Shown: positions 1 to 10,213, numbered from the stretch's first letter. The stretch: 40,973 bases of DNA from Gammaproteobacteria bacterium (GCA_029861845.1 JAOTYM010000029.1:1-40973); one strand, 5' to 3'. Notes: generated by a model not told the origin, from the letters alone. Numbers and translations are program-made.

Positions 1-509
1 ACCCAGGCAAAAAGTTACTCTTCATGGGAGGCGAATTCGGACAATGGCGAGAATGGAGTCATGACCAAAGTCTGGACTGGCATCTGCTGGAACACGCATC
101 GCATCAGGGATTACAGCGGTGGTTGAAGGACCTCAACCACTTTTATCGGACAGAACCGGCGCTTTACGAACAAGACTTCGAGATCGCCGGATTTGAGTGG
201 GCGGACTTACATGATTGGGAGCAAAGTATCATCGCGTTCATTCGAAAGGGCAAAGCGCCCGACGACGAGATTCTGGTCGTTTGTAATATGACCCCTATTG
301 CGCGCAGTAATTATCGCATAGGCGTTCCGCGGGCCGGGTTCTGGCGGGAAGCGCTCAACAGCGATGCACAGATCTACGGCGGCGCTGGCCGTGGAAACTT
401 AGGAGGCGTGGAGAGCGCGCCGATACCCTCACACGGGCGCTATCACTCGCTGTCGCTGATGTTGCCACCACTCGGTGTCATCTTTCTGAAACGCGAAAGC
501 CAGCGTTAA
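1..509 (+). CDS. glgB: 1,4-alpha-glucan branching enzyme, C-terminal part (5' end outside window)
   Basis: This is the C-terminal end of a GlgB-type branching enzyme, which makes alpha-1,6 branches in glycogen-like glucan. The frame is open from base 3, so the apparent ATG at 24 is internal: the residues before it (PGKKLLF) lead into MGGEFGQWREWSHDQSLDW, the family's conserved stretch after the catalytic barrel. The rest is the C-terminal all-beta domain, ending at TAA 507-509. The catalytic residues lie outside the window and cannot be checked. glgE starts 15 bases downstream, so the two are probably cotranscribed. In the GlgE pathway GlgB branches the linear chains that GlgE extends. The family call is secure; the upstream gene order is unknown. 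Confidence 0.95.
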   Translation, partial: PGKKLLFMGGEFGQWREWSHDQSLDWHLLEHASHQGLQRWLKDLNHFYRTEPALYEQDFEIAGFEWADLHDWEQSIIAFIRKGKAPDDEILVVCNMTPIARSNYRIGVPRAGFWREALNSDAQIYGGAGRGNLGGVESAPIPSHGRYHSLSLMLPPLGVIFLKRESQR

Positions 510-524
510 TTATAGAGACAACAA

Positions 525-2543
525 ATGAGCGCACGGAAAACCAGGATAAAAGGCAAAGAGGTTGACGGGCAGAAGCGGGTCGCGCTCGAAGCCGTAAAGC
601 CCGAGATCGACGCTGGCCGCTTTCCCATAAAGCGCACCGTCGGCGAGAAGATCGTGGTCGAAGCGGATGCCTTTACCGATGGCCACGATCAGATTACCTG
701 TGTGCTACTGCATCGACGTGAGGCCGAGGCAGACTGGATCGAGACGCCTATGACCGCGCTCGGTAACGATCGGTGGCGCGCGACGTTCACTGTCACCGAG
801 CTCGGCCACTACTACTACACCCTGGCCGCCTGGGTAGATCACTTTCAAACCTGGCGCCACGAGCTGGCGAAGCGCCCGGAGACGGACAAGGACCTGCCGG
901 TCGCGTTTCTGATCGGGTCCAACCTTATCGCCGAAGCCGCTCGGCGGGCAAAAGGCGAAAGTGCAGCCCGGCTCAAGGCTGCTTCCGAGGCATTGGCAAG
1001 CGATAGCGAGCAGAGGCAAAAGCGCCTGATCGCCTTAGAGGAGGAGCTTGCGGTGCTGATGGCACGTTATGCGGAACGCAAGCACGTTTGCAGATACGAA
1101 AAAGAACTCACCGTTGTGGTCGATCTGGAACGCGCACGCTTCAGCAGTTGGTACGAGTTCTTCCCACGATCCTGTACAAACGACGCATCGCGTCACGGAA
1201 CCTTCAAAGACTGCGAGGCGCGTCTGCAATACGTCGCCGAAATGGGCTTTGATATCGTTTACCTGCCGCCGATTCATCCGGTCGGGCGCACGAATCGGAA
1301 GGGTAAGAATAACGCTCTGGAATGTACAGCCGATGACGTAGGCAGCCCGTGGGCTATCGGTGCGGACGAAGGCGGCCACAGCGCCGTTCATCCAGAGCTG
1401 GGAACGCTGGAGGACTTTCGGCAATTTGTAAGCAGGGCCAACGCGCTTGAAATTGAGATCGCGCTGGATATTGCGTATCAGTGCACGCCAGACCACCCGT
1501 ACGTGAAGGAGCATCCCGAGTGGTTCCGGCAGCGACCCGATGGCACCATCCAGTACGCGGAGAATCCGCCAAAGAAGTACCAGGATATCTACCCGATTTA
1601 TTTCGAGAGCGAAGACTGGCAAGGGCTGTGGGAGGAGCTCAAAGACGTCGTGCTGTTCTGGATCGGCCACGGGGTCAAGATTTTTCGCGTCGACAACCCC
1701 CACACCAAGGCGCTGCCGTTTTGGGAATGGATGATCGGTGAGATCAAGCGCGAGTACCCGGATGTGATATTTCTGTCGGAAGCCTTCACGCGCCCGAGGA
1801 TGATGTACCGATTGGCGAAGCTCGGCTTTACGCAGTCTTATACCTATTTTACCTGGCGTAATACCAACTGGGAGTTGGCTCAATACTTTACAGAGCTAAC
1901 GCAAACAGAGGTGCGCGAGTACTTGCGGCCCAATCTCTGGCCCAACACGCCGGACATTCTGCACGCCTACCTTCAGTTTGGAGGAAGACCGGCGTTCATG
2001 ACACGCTTTATCCTCGCTGCAACCCTCGGTGCCAGCTATGGCATGTACGGACCGGCGTTTGAACTGTGTGAAAATCGGGCCCGCGAGCCGGGCAGCGAAG
2101 AGTACTTGGATTCCGAGAAATATCAGATCAGGGTTTGGGATCTCGACCGGTCGGATAGTCTCAGGGATCTGATTGCGCGGGTAAACCGTATCCGCCGCGA
2201 GAATCCGGCGCTACACAGCGACTGGAGTTTGCGCTTTCATCCCGTCGATAACGAGCAATTGATCTGCTACAGCAAGTCGACCGAGGATCTGAATAACATA
2301 ATCGTGGCGGTGGTCAATCTGGACCCGCATCATACGCAATCTGGCTCGGTGGAGCTGCCGATGGATACGTTCGGTTTGGATCCACAGCAGCCTTATCAAG
2401 TCCACGATCTGATCTCCGATGCACGCTACATGTGGAACGGCGCGCGTAACTACGTAGAGTTGAATCCGGACGTCATGCCGGCCCACATTTTCAGACTGCG
2501 ACGCCGGATCCGTACCGAGCAGGATTTCGATTACTTCTTGTAG
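525..2543 (+). CDS. glgE: GlgE, alpha-1,4-glucan:maltose-1-phosphate maltosyltransferase
   Basis: GlgE transfers maltosyl units from maltose 1-phosphate to the non-reducing end of an alpha-1,4-glucan in the cytoplasm. The 672-residue length fits the family (GH13_3). An N-terminal beta domain (about residues 20-130) and a helical insert (about 130-190) precede the catalytic barrel. The putative nucleophile is D390 in IFRVDNPHTKALPFWEW and the acid is E419 in FLSEAFTRP; both contexts are typical of GlgE and differ from ordinary amylases. A C-terminal beta domain closes the protein, which ends at TAG. ATG 525 lies 15 bases after glgB with a weak ribosome site (AGAGA). The neighbour treS-mak supplies its substrate, which strongly supports the call. 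Confidence 0.96.
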   Translation: MSARKTRIKGKEVDGQKRVALEAVKPEIDAGRFPIKRTVGEKIVVEADAFTDGHDQITCVLLHRREAEADWIETPMTALGNDRWRATFTVTELGHYYYTLAAWVDHFQTWRHELAKRPETDKDLPVAFLIGSNLIAEAARRAKGESAARLKAASEALASDSEQRQKRLIALEEELAVLMARYAERKHVCRYEKELTVVVDLERARFSSWYEFFPRSCTNDASRHGTFKDCEARLQYVAEMGFDIVYLPPIHPVGRTNRKGKNNALECTADDVGSPWAIGADEGGHSAVHPELGTLEDFRQFVSRANALEIEIALDIAYQCTPDHPYVKEHPEWFRQRPDGTIQYAENPPKKYQDIYPIYFESEDWQGLWEELKDVVLFWIGHGVKIFRVDNPHTKALPFWEWMIGEIKREYPDVIFLSEAFTRPRMMYRLAKLGFTQSYTYFTWRNTNWELAQYFTELTQTEVREYLRPNLWPNTPDILHAYLQFGGRPAFMTRFILAATLGASYGMYGPAFELCENRAREPGSEEYLDSEKYQIRVWDLDRSDSLRDLIARVNRIRRENPALHSDWSLRFHPVDNEQLICYSKSTEDLNNIIVAVVNLDPHHTQSGSVELPMDTFGLDPQQPYQVHDLISDARYMWNGARNYVELNPDVMPAHIFRLRRRIRTEQDFDYFL

Positions 2544-2559
2544 CGCACGAGTTAATCCT

Positions 2560-5500
2560 ATGGCTCCCGATAGCACGGGTTCACGAATTGCCGATGACCC
2601 ACTCTGGTACCAGGACGCGGTCATCTACCAGCTCCACGTCAAGGCATTCTACGACAGCAACGACGACGGCATCGGTGACTTTCGCGGCCTGATTCAAAAG
2701 CTCGACTACATTCAACATCTCGGCGTCAATACCATCTGGCTGCTGCCATTTTACCCGTCACCAATGCGCGATGATGGTTACGACATCGCCGACTACCGCA
2801 ACATCTATCCGGACTACGGCACGCGCAGAGACTTTCGCGCCTTCGTGCGTCTCGCGCACCGCCGGGGGTTACGGGTGATCACCGAGCTGGTTGTGAATCA
2901 CACCTCCGACCAGCATCCGTGGTTTCAGGCAGCCCGCAGGTCGCCGCCCGATTCATCGAAGCGCAACTTCTATGTGTGGAGCGACACCGACAAGAAATGG
3001 CTAGAGACTCGTATTATTTTCACCGACACGGAGAAATCGAATTGGGCGTGGGACGATGAAGCGAAGGCTTATTACTGGCATCGTTTTTTCTCCCACCAGC
3101 CAGATCTGAACTTCAATAACCCACAGGTAGTGAGGGCGGTGACCCGGTTGATGCGTTTCTGGTTCGATCAGGGCGTCGACGGGGTGCGTCTCGATGCGAT
3201 TCCGTATCTATGTGAGCGTGATGGCACGAACAACGAGAACCTGCCCGAGACCCACGCGGTGATTAAGCAGATGCGGGCAGTGGTCGATGAGCATTACAAG
3301 AATCGCCTGTTTCTGGCGGAGGCTAATCAGTGGCCAGAGGACGTATGCGATTACTTCGGCGCTGGCGATGAATGTCATATGGCCTATCACTTTCCGCTTA
3401 TGCCTCGCATGTACATGGCGATCGCGCTCGAAGACCGGCATCCCATCGTCGATATCATGCGCCAGACCCCGGAGATCCCGGAAACTTGCCAGTGGGCCAT
3501 CTTTCTGCGCAACCACGACGAGCTCACCCTGGAGATGGTCACGAACAAAGAACGCGACTACATGTACGAGATGTATGCGGCCGATCGACGCATGCGCATC
3601 AACCTTGGCATCCGCAGGCGGCTTGCCCCACTGATGGACAACAATTCGGACAAGATCAAGTTGATGAACAGCTTGCTTCTTTCCATGCCGGGCTCACCAA
3701 TTATTTATTACGGTGATGAGATTGGCATGGGTGACAATATCTATCTCGGTGACCGTAACGGCGTGCGCACGCCCATGCAATGGAGCCCCGATCGCAATGC
3801 CGGCTTCTCCCGGACCGACCCCCAGCGCCTCTACTTGCCCCCCATCATGGACCCGTTGTACGGCCACGAGGCGGTGAACGTCGAAGCGCAGCTCCGTGAC
3901 ACGTCATCGTTGCTTAACTGGATGAAGCGCGTGCTCGGTGTGCGCACCGGTCATCGCGCTTTTGGCCGTGGCCGGTTGGCGTTTCTGCGCCCCGGCAACC
4001 GAAAGATTCTGGCGTACCTGAGAGAGTTTGGTGCTGACGACATCATCCTCTGCGTCGCCAATCTTTCACGCTCCGCCCAACCGGTCGAGCTAGACCTCGC
4101 CCGTTTCAAGGGACGTGTGCCGTTGGAACTGATGGGACGCACGCCGTTTCCACCGATCGGCGAACTCCCTTACCTGTTGACCCTCTCCGGCTATGGCTTC
4201 TACTGGTTTCTGCTGAGTAGCGTGCAACAGGTGCCCGCATGGCACGAGGAGCGGCTACCGCCGGAAGACCGGCCCGTACTCGTACTATTCGATGGTTGGC
4301 GCAGCTTCTTCCGCGAACGGGTCGACCCGCGGCGCATTGCGCTGGCGGATAAAGCGCGAGCGCAATTGGAAAACGAGCTTCTGCCCGCCTTCCTGTCAGA
4401 ACAGAGATGGTATGCGGCCAAGGGTAAACCGATCGAGCGCGCTGCCATCTTTGACTGCGCCGAATGGCAAACAGAGAGGGCGACCTGGTTGTTGCCACTG
4501 ATCAAAGCAGAAGGTAAAGGCGACGCTCCCGCCCAGGCGTACTGCGTGCCGCTGTCGCTCGTGTGGGAAAACGGTGACGAGGCGCGTATGCGCGGCTTAC
4601 TCCCGTTCACGATAGCGAAGGTGCGCGAAAAAGCACGCATCGGCATCCTGGGCGACGCTTACGGCGATGAGCTTTTTTGCCGCGCGCTGGTGCAAGCAAT
4701 GGGTAACGAGCGGGAGATCGCTTGTAGCACCGGGCGCCTGCGCTTCTCCGCGACCCGCGCGTTCGCCGAGCTCGGAGGCGAAGATGTACCTGCCCTCGAG
4801 ATCGCGACCCCCGGCGCCGTTGGAAGCAACACGACCGTGGCTTTCGGCAACAGGCTCTTCGTTAAGGGGTATCGGCGGCTGCAGGAGGGAATTAGTCTCG
4901 AGCTTGAAATTGGCCGATTCCTGACTGAGGTGGTGGGCTTTGCCAACACCGTGCCAGTGGCCGGTGCGTTAGAGTATGAAGGGACAGATGGCACTAAGAT
5001 GACGTTGGCGTTGCTCCAGGGCTACGTTAATAACCAGGGAGACGGCTGGTCCTTTACGATGAATTACCTCAAGCGCTTCCTGGAAGAGCGGCGAGCCGGT
5101 CCTCCCGAGCTCCCCACTACGGGTGAAGAACCGCAAGAGATACACGGTGCTTACCTCACATTGATCACTACGCTTGGTGTACGCACCGCCGAGCTGCACA
5201 AAGCGCTGGCGACGCAGACCGGCGACGCGGCGTTCGATCCTGAACCCATAACACAAGATGATATGGCGGTCTTAGTCACCGCGGTACGAGACGAGGCCAT
5301 CGACACGATGGATATGCTGGCGGCGCATGGTGAAGGCATTTCGTCCACAGCGGCAGCGGGCGTGGAAGCCCTGTTGCAGTTGCGTGAAGACATCTTAAAG
5401 CGTATAGAATCTACGCCAACGCGCATAAACGCGATCAAAACACGTTACCACGGCGACTATCATCTGGGACAAGTGCTGCTGGCAGAAAACGACTTTGTCA

Positions 5501-5916
5501 TTATCGATTTTGAAGGTGAGCCGGCGCGTCCTCTCAGCGAACGCCGCACTAAGCATTCAGCGCTTAAAGACGTGGCGGGCATGCTTCGCTCGTTTAACTA
5601 TGCTGCATACGCTACGCTTTATGAAGTAACTGCGGAAAATCCAAACGACCTACCGGTGCTCGAACCTTTCGCAAACGAGTGGGAGCGCAAAGCAGCGCAA
5701 GCGTTCTTAAACGGATATGAGCACGCCATCGATGGTTGCCAGGTGTTTCCGGAAGATCCAGAGCAGGCGCGCAGTGTTATCGATCTGTTTACCATGGAGA
5801 AAGCCTTTTACGAAGTGCGCTATGAGTTCAATAACCGTCCAGAGTGGGCAAAGATTCCGCTGAGAGGCATTTTGGCCTTGCTTCAGACCGAGGAAACAAC
5901 CGGGGAACCAGGTTGA
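2560..5916 (+). CDS. treS: Trehalose synthase-maltokinase fusion (TreS-Mak/Pep2)
   Basis: This 1118-residue two-enzyme protein isomerises trehalose to maltose and phosphorylates maltose to maltose 1-phosphate, the GlgE substrate. The N-terminal TreS barrel (about residues 10-550) starts with DPLWYQDAVIYQLHVKAF. It has the nucleophile D212 in DGVRLDAIPYL and the acid E254 in FLAEANQWP. After a linker, the kinase half (about 600-1110) carries the aminoglycoside-phosphotransferase-like loop RYHGDYHLGQ (D966) and the metal-binding motif IIDFEGEPARPLSERR about 20 residues later. The start lies 16 bases after glgE, implying cotranscription. TreS-Mak fusions are well known in bacteria with a GlgE pathway. 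Both active sites look intact, so a bifunctional enzyme is expected. Confidence 0.96.
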   Translation: MAPDSTGSRIADDPLWYQDAVIYQLHVKAFYDSNDDGIGDFRGLIQKLDYIQHLGVNTIWLLPFYPSPMRDDGYDIADYRNIYPDYGTRRDFRAFVRLAHRRGLRVITELVVNHTSDQHPWFQAARRSPPDSSKRNFYVWSDTDKKWLETRIIFTDTEKSNWAWDDEAKAYYWHRFFSHQPDLNFNNPQVVRAVTRLMRFWFDQGVDGVRLDAIPYLCERDGTNNENLPETHAVIKQMRAVVDEHYKNRLFLAEANQWPEDVCDYFGAGDECHMAYHFPLMPRMYMAIALEDRHPIVDIMRQTPEIPETCQWAIFLRNHDELTLEMVTNKERDYMYEMYAADRRMRINLGIRRRLAPLMDNNSDKIKLMNSLLLSMPGSPIIYYGDEIGMGDNIYLGDRNGVRTPMQWSPDRNAGFSRTDPQRLYLPPIMDPLYGHEAVNVEAQLRDTSSLLNWMKRVLGVRTGHRAFGRGRLAFLRPGNRKILAYLREFGADDIILCVANLSRSAQPVELDLARFKGRVPLELMGRTPFPPIGELPYLLTLSGYGFYWFLLSSVQQVPAWHEERLPPEDRPVLVLFDGWRSFFRERVDPRRIALADKARAQLENELLPAFLSEQRWYAAKGKPIERAAIFDCAEWQTERATWLLPLIKAEGKGDAPAQAYCVPLSLVWENGDEARMRGLLPFTIAKVREKARIGILGDAYGDELFCRALVQAMGNEREIACSTGRLRFSATRAFAELGGEDVPALEIATPGAVGSNTTVAFGNRLFVKGYRRLQEGISLELEIGRFLTEVVGFANTVPVAGALEYEGTDGTKMTLALLQGYVNNQGDGWSFTMNYLKRFLEERRAGPPELPTTGEEPQEIHGAYLTLITTLGVRTAELHKALATQTGDAAFDPEPITQDDMAVLVTAVRDEAIDTMDMLAAHGEGISSTAAAGVEALLQLREDILKRIESTPTRINAIKTRYHGDYHLGQVLLAENDFVIIDFEGEPARPLSERRTKHSALKDVAGMLRSFNYAAYATLYEVTAENPNDLPVLEPFANEWERKAAQAFLNGYEHAIDGCQVFPEDPEQARSVIDLFTMEKAFYEVRYEFNNRPEWAKIPLRGILALLQTEETTGEPG

Positions 5917-5931
5917 AACTCCCGGCCGTCG

Positions 5932-5950
5932 ATCTAGGCCCCGCCTAGAT
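5932..5950. repeat. Perfect 8-bp inverted repeat after treS-mak
   Basis: ATCTAGGC and GCCTAGAT flank a CCC loop, 15 bases after the treS-mak stop. The hairpin is strong, but no T-run follows on the + strand, so it is not a textbook intrinsic terminator. It could stabilise a 3' end, attenuate transcription or act as an operator. A second hairpin follows about 45 bases on. Confidence 0.55.
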
Positions 5951-5993
5951 GTAAACAAAAGGCGTACCGTGGCACAATCGAGCATCTGTCTGC

Positions 5994-6011
5994 GCCGGAC
6001 TCCCGTCCGGC
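5994..6011. repeat. Perfect 7-bp inverted repeat in the glgX leader
   Basis: GCCGGAC and GTCCGGC surround a TCCC loop, ending 38 bases before the glgX start. No T-run follows. With the hairpin at 5932-5950 it makes the 132-base treS-mak/glgX gap the most structured gap in the operon, so attenuation or mRNA processing here is plausible but unproven. Confidence 0.5.
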
Positions 6012-6048
6012 ACCATATAGAAAATAAATACAAGAACGAGCGTCTTAT

Positions 6049-8202
6049 ATGATTACCAAGTCTGTTCGTGTGTGGCCGGGCGAACCCTACCCGCTGGGGG
6101 CAACGTGGGATGGCAAAGGTGCCAACTTCGCGTTGTTCTCCCAAAACGCAGAGAAAGTAGAGTTGTGCCTGTTCGATGAAGCGGGAGAAGCCGAACTCGA
6201 GCGGATTCAGCTTCCAGAGTACACGGACGAGGTGTGGCATGGTTACTTGCCTGACGTGCGACCAGGTCAGCTCTACGGCTATCGGGTGTACGGTCCTTAT
6301 GAGCCCAAGCTCGGTCATCGCTTCAACGCGCATAAGCTCTTACTCGACCCCTACGCCAAGGCACTATACGGCACTTTGCAATGGGACGATGCGCATTTTG
6401 CTTATAGCGTCGGTGATAAACGTGACGACCTTTCATTCGATAAACGTGACAATGCACGATGGATGCCGAAGTGTCGGGTCGTAGACACGGCCTTTACCTG
6501 GGGTGATGATCGACCACCGCGTACAGAATGGCATGCTAGCATCATTTACGAGATGCATGTGCGCGGCTTTACCATGCTCCACCCCGAGCTTCCTGAAGAA
6601 ATGCGCGGCTCCTTTGCCGGCCTGTCCACACCACAGGTAATACAGTATCTAGCTGCGCTTGGCATCACGGCCGTCGAGCTATTGCCGATCTATGCCTTCG
6701 CAGATGAACGAAACCTTTTCGAGAAGGGCCTTAGAAATTACTGGGGCTACAACCCGATCTCGTTCTTCGCACCTGAGCCGCGTTACTTGAGGAGTGGCGC
6801 GCTCGGGGAGTTCAAGACCTTAGTCCAACTTCTCCATGACGCCGGCATAGAGGTGATTCTCGATGTCGTGTACAACCACACGGCCGAAGGCAATCACATG
6901 GGGCCGACCCTGAGCTTCCGCGGCATCGACAACGTCTCCTATTACCGCCTGATCCCGGGTGATGAGCGCCACTATGTGGACTTCACGGGTACGGGAAACG
7001 CGCTAAACCTGCACCATCCTCGCGTGCTTCAGCTCGTCATGGACTCGCTGCGTTACTGGGTGGAAGAAATGCACGTCGACGGGTTTCGTTTCGACCTTGC
7101 TGTCACCGTCGCGCGGGAACGCAAGGCGTTCGATAGTCATTCCGGATTTCTCGATGCCGTACGTCAAGATCCGGTGCTGTCGCGTGTCAAACTTATTGCC
7201 GAACCGTGGGACGTCGGTGAAGGTGGTTATCAGCTCGGCAGCTTTCCCGCCGGTTGGGCCGAATGGAATGATCGATACCGCGATACGGCGCGCCGATTCT
7301 GGAAGGGTGACGACCGGCTCGTAGGCGAGCTCGCCTCGCGTATTACCGGCTCGAGCGACATCTTCGAAAATAGGGGACGCCGCCCGTGGGCGAGCATCAA
7401 CTTCATTACCGCCCATGACGGTTTCACCCTGCACGACCTCATGAGCTACAACCAGAAACACAACGAAGCGAATCTCGAAGATAACCGCGATGGAGCGGAT
7501 AATAACCACAGTTGGAACGCTGGCATTGAAGGGCCAAGCGATGATCCCGCTGTCAACCGCTTGCGACTGCAGCAGAAACGCAACCTACTTTCAACCCTAT
7601 TATTGTCGCAGGGCGTACCGATGCTTTTAGCCGGCGACGAGTTGGGGCGTACACAAAAAGGAAATAACAATGCGTACTGTCAGGACAACGAGATCAGCTG
7701 GGTTAATTGGAACGATATCGACCAAGAAGGATGGAAGCTTTTGCGCTTTGTCCAGTCGCTTATCCGCCTGCGACGTGAACACATCGTCTTCCACCGCGAC
7801 CGGTTCTTTCATGGGCGCCTGATTCCGGGAACCGAACTCTGCGACATCACCTGGTTGCGACAAGACGGCCAAGAGCAAACAGAGGCCGATTGGAAGACAG
7901 CAAGCACCAGATTTGTGAGCTTTCTTCTCTGCGGTGAAGCTGGTAATCACTTTCTGACCGCGCTCGGCGAACCGCAGCCTGACGACACCTTTGTGGTGAT
8001 CATGAATGCTCATGATGAAGAAGTGCCCTATACGCTGCAAGCGCTCTCCAGCAAGAATCATTGGGAGCTACTCATTGATACCAGCCTTGAGAACGCCATA
8101 GGCACGGACCAAAGGTTTGCAGGCGGCGATGTTTACACGGTCAAGCCGCGTTCTTTTGTTCTCTGGGTCCAGCGTGAACAATCGAACGCCACTGGAACCT
8201 AA
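6049..8202 (+). CDS. glgX: Glycogen debranching enzyme GlgX (isoamylase type)
   Basis: GlgX hydrolyses alpha-1,6 branches and releases linear malto-oligosaccharides, the substrates of MalQ and TreY downstream. The 717-residue length is normal. The N-terminal CBM48-like domain starts with PGEPYPLGATWDGKGANFA. The barrel has the nucleophile D349 in DGFRFDLAVTVARE and the acid E385 in LIAEPWDVGEGGYQ, and the isoamylase-type MLLAGDELGRTQ segment is present. ATG 6049 fits the domain start. It follows a 132-base gap with two hairpins, so it could have its own promoter or be partly uncoupled from glgE and treS. The family call is secure; preference for short side chains is inferred from the family. 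Confidence 0.95.
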   Translation: MITKSVRVWPGEPYPLGATWDGKGANFALFSQNAEKVELCLFDEAGEAELERIQLPEYTDEVWHGYLPDVRPGQLYGYRVYGPYEPKLGHRFNAHKLLLDPYAKALYGTLQWDDAHFAYSVGDKRDDLSFDKRDNARWMPKCRVVDTAFTWGDDRPPRTEWHASIIYEMHVRGFTMLHPELPEEMRGSFAGLSTPQVIQYLAALGITAVELLPIYAFADERNLFEKGLRNYWGYNPISFFAPEPRYLRSGALGEFKTLVQLLHDAGIEVILDVVYNHTAEGNHMGPTLSFRGIDNVSYYRLIPGDERHYVDFTGTGNALNLHHPRVLQLVMDSLRYWVEEMHVDGFRFDLAVTVARERKAFDSHSGFLDAVRQDPVLSRVKLIAEPWDVGEGGYQLGSFPAGWAEWNDRYRDTARRFWKGDDRLVGELASRITGSSDIFENRGRRPWASINFITAHDGFTLHDLMSYNQKHNEANLEDNRDGADNNHSWNAGIEGPSDDPAVNRLRLQQKRNLLSTLLLSQGVPMLLAGDELGRTQKGNNNAYCQDNEISWVNWNDIDQEGWKLLRFVQSLIRLRREHIVFHRDRFFHGRLIPGTELCDITWLRQDGQEQTEADWKTASTRFVSFLLCGEAGNHFLTALGEPQPDDTFVVIMNAHDEEVPYTLQALSSKNHWELLIDTSLENAIGTDQRFAGGDVYTVKPRSFVLWVQREQSNATGT

Positions 8203-8307
8203 TAATGGCCTGCCCGTTGACTGTGCTGACATAGAGGCGTCCATCGGCTCCGATTCGTAACGATCGCTCGACAACATGACCAGCGTCGGTTGACCTTGCA
8301 GCGTCTC

Positions 8308-10158
8308 ATGACGATTAGGCGACACCCAATGCCCTTCGGTGCGGAAATCCTGACGGATGGACGGGCCCGTTTTCGCCTGTGGGCACCGGCGGCGCGTCAG
8401 ATAGTTTTGTCGCTGGAACAGAAAAGAGGCGAGGTCCTTATACCGATGGAGCACGAAGAGGAAGGTTGGTTTGGGCTCACTACTGATCGAGTTGGTCCAG
8501 GTTCTCACTATCGATTTAGCGTCGGCGATCTACGCGTGCCCGATCCCGCTTCACGCTACCAACCGCAAGACGTGCACGGTCCAAGCGAGGTCATCGACCC
8601 AAGTGCATTTAACTGGAGTGACGGACATTGGCAAGGGCGGCCCTGGGAGGAAGCTGTATTGTACGAACTCCACGTGGGTACGTTCACCCCGGAAGGCACG
8701 TTCACCGGTGTAAAGCAGCACCTCGATTATCTCGTCGACCTCGGCGTTACGGCGATCCAACTCATGCCAGTAGCGGACTTCCCGGGAAAACGCAATTGGG
8801 GGTATGACGGCGTATTGCCGTTTGCACCCGACAGCCAATATGGCCGGCCCGAGGAGCTAAAGTCTCTGATCGACACAGCGCACGCTAAAGGCCTTATGGT
8901 ATTTCTCGACGTGGTATACAACCACTTCGGCCCCGAAGGAAACTATCTACACTGTTACTCGCCGCAGTTCTTTAACGACCGCTATTCAACGCCCTGGGGC
9001 GCAGCAATCAACTTCGATGGGCCTCACTGCCACACCGTGCGCGATTTCTTTATTCAAAACGTGCTTTACTGGCTCAACGAGTATCATATCGATGGCCTGC
9101 GCCTAGATGCCGTTCATGCCATCTGTGACGATTCGGACCTCGACATTCTGATGGAACTCGCGCAGAGGGTCAGCAGTCGAATCGATCCGAAACGCCACGT
9201 TCATCTAGTGTTGGAAAACGACGACAATGCGGCGCGCTACCTCGTGCGTGACAAACACAATCGACCGTGCATCTATGTCGCACAATGGAACGATGATATG
9301 CATCACGCCCTACACGTGCTCGCGACTGGGGAGGAAGGAGGCTATTACCGAGACTATACCGACAAGCCAGTGACCCATCTGGCGAGGACATTAGCAGAAG
9401 GGTTCGCGTACCAGGGCGACCCTTCGCCTTATCGGGGTAACAAGCCGCGGGGTGAACCGAGCGCGCAGTTACCGCTGACCGCCTTCGTGTCGTTCTTGCA
9501 GAATCACGACCAGGTCGGCAATCGCGCTTTCGGTGAGCGAATCACCGAGCTTGCCCCACCGGAGGCGGTGAAAGCGGCCATGGCGATCATACTGCTCGCA
9601 CCGTCTCCACCTTTACTATTTATGGGTGAGGAATGGGCGGCACGTCAGGCGTTCCTCTTTTTCTGCAACTTTGGTCCCGAGCTGGCCCCGAGCGTGCGCG
9701 ACGGACGGCGGCGCGAGTTTGCCGGTTTTCGGCAATTTCGTGATCCCAAGTCACGCGAGCGCATTCCCGATCCTAATTCCCGCGGGACGTTCGCGAACTC
9801 GGTGTTGAACTGGGAGGACGCCGAGGTTAGCCCTCATCGCGAGCAACTCGATTTCTATCGCACGCTGCTCGGCATACGCGCACGCGAAATCTTCCCCCGA
9901 CTAAAAAATCTCCAAGGCAATGCCAGCCGCTATGAGTTGCTGAGTGAGCGGGCTATCAAAGTCCATTGGCGCTTGGGAGATGGATCTCATTTACACCTCG
10001 TTGCCAATCTCGGCTCACAGCGGTTGGCGCATCGGGATTTAGCAATCAGAGGAAACTTGCTCTACGAAACGTACAAGGACCTAGCGAAAAATAAGAGGCA
10101 AGCCGCGTTGCCCCCGTGGTCGGTTGTTTGGTCTCTCGAGCCGCTAACGACAACTTAG
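8308..10158 (+). CDS. treZ: Malto-oligosyltrehalose trehalohydrolase TreZ
   Basis: TreZ cleaves the maltooligosyl-trehalose made by TreY, releasing trehalose. An N-terminal CBM48-like domain (MPFGAEILTDGRARFRLWAP) is followed by a GH13 barrel with a DGLRLDAVHAI nucleophile motif and the acid in HLVLENDDNAARYL, the glutamate context typical of TreZ rather than branching enzymes. The frame is open from a TTG at 8290. ATG 8308 or ATG 8329 is more likely; the latter has AGG about nine bases upstream and starts exactly at the domain. The gap after glgX is about 100 bases. The partner TreY is fused to MalQ just downstream, which fixes the function. Confidence 0.93.
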   Translation: MTIRRHPMPFGAEILTDGRARFRLWAPAARQIVLSLEQKRGEVLIPMEHEEEGWFGLTTDRVGPGSHYRFSVGDLRVPDPASRYQPQDVHGPSEVIDPSAFNWSDGHWQGRPWEEAVLYELHVGTFTPEGTFTGVKQHLDYLVDLGVTAIQLMPVADFPGKRNWGYDGVLPFAPDSQYGRPEELKSLIDTAHAKGLMVFLDVVYNHFGPEGNYLHCYSPQFFNDRYSTPWGAAINFDGPHCHTVRDFFIQNVLYWLNEYHIDGLRLDAVHAICDDSDLDILMELAQRVSSRIDPKRHVHLVLENDDNAARYLVRDKHNRPCIYVAQWNDDMHHALHVLATGEEGGYYRDYTDKPVTHLARTLAEGFAYQGDPSPYRGNKPRGEPSAQLPLTAFVSFLQNHDQVGNRAFGERITELAPPEAVKAAMAIILLAPSPPLLFMGEEWAARQAFLFFCNFGPELAPSVRDGRRREFAGFRQFRDPKSRERIPDPNSRGTFANSVLNWEDAEVSPHREQLDFYRTLLGIRAREIFPRLKNLQGNASRYELLSERAIKVHWRLGDGSHLHLVANLGSQRLAHRDLAIRGNLLYETYKDLAKNKRQAALPPWSVVWSLEPLTTT

Positions 10159-10213
10159 TTTCGGCTACGCAAAAGCCTTCTTTCTGGTTATATCCAGCAT
10201 TGATAGCTAACGC

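Noticed and set aside
1035-1883. 282-codon reading frame on the - strand inside glgE
   Set aside because: It is antisense to a well-supported glgE, has no recognisable domain and no ribosome site; it reflects codon bias of the + strand gene. Other long antisense frames inside the glucan genes were dropped for the same reason.
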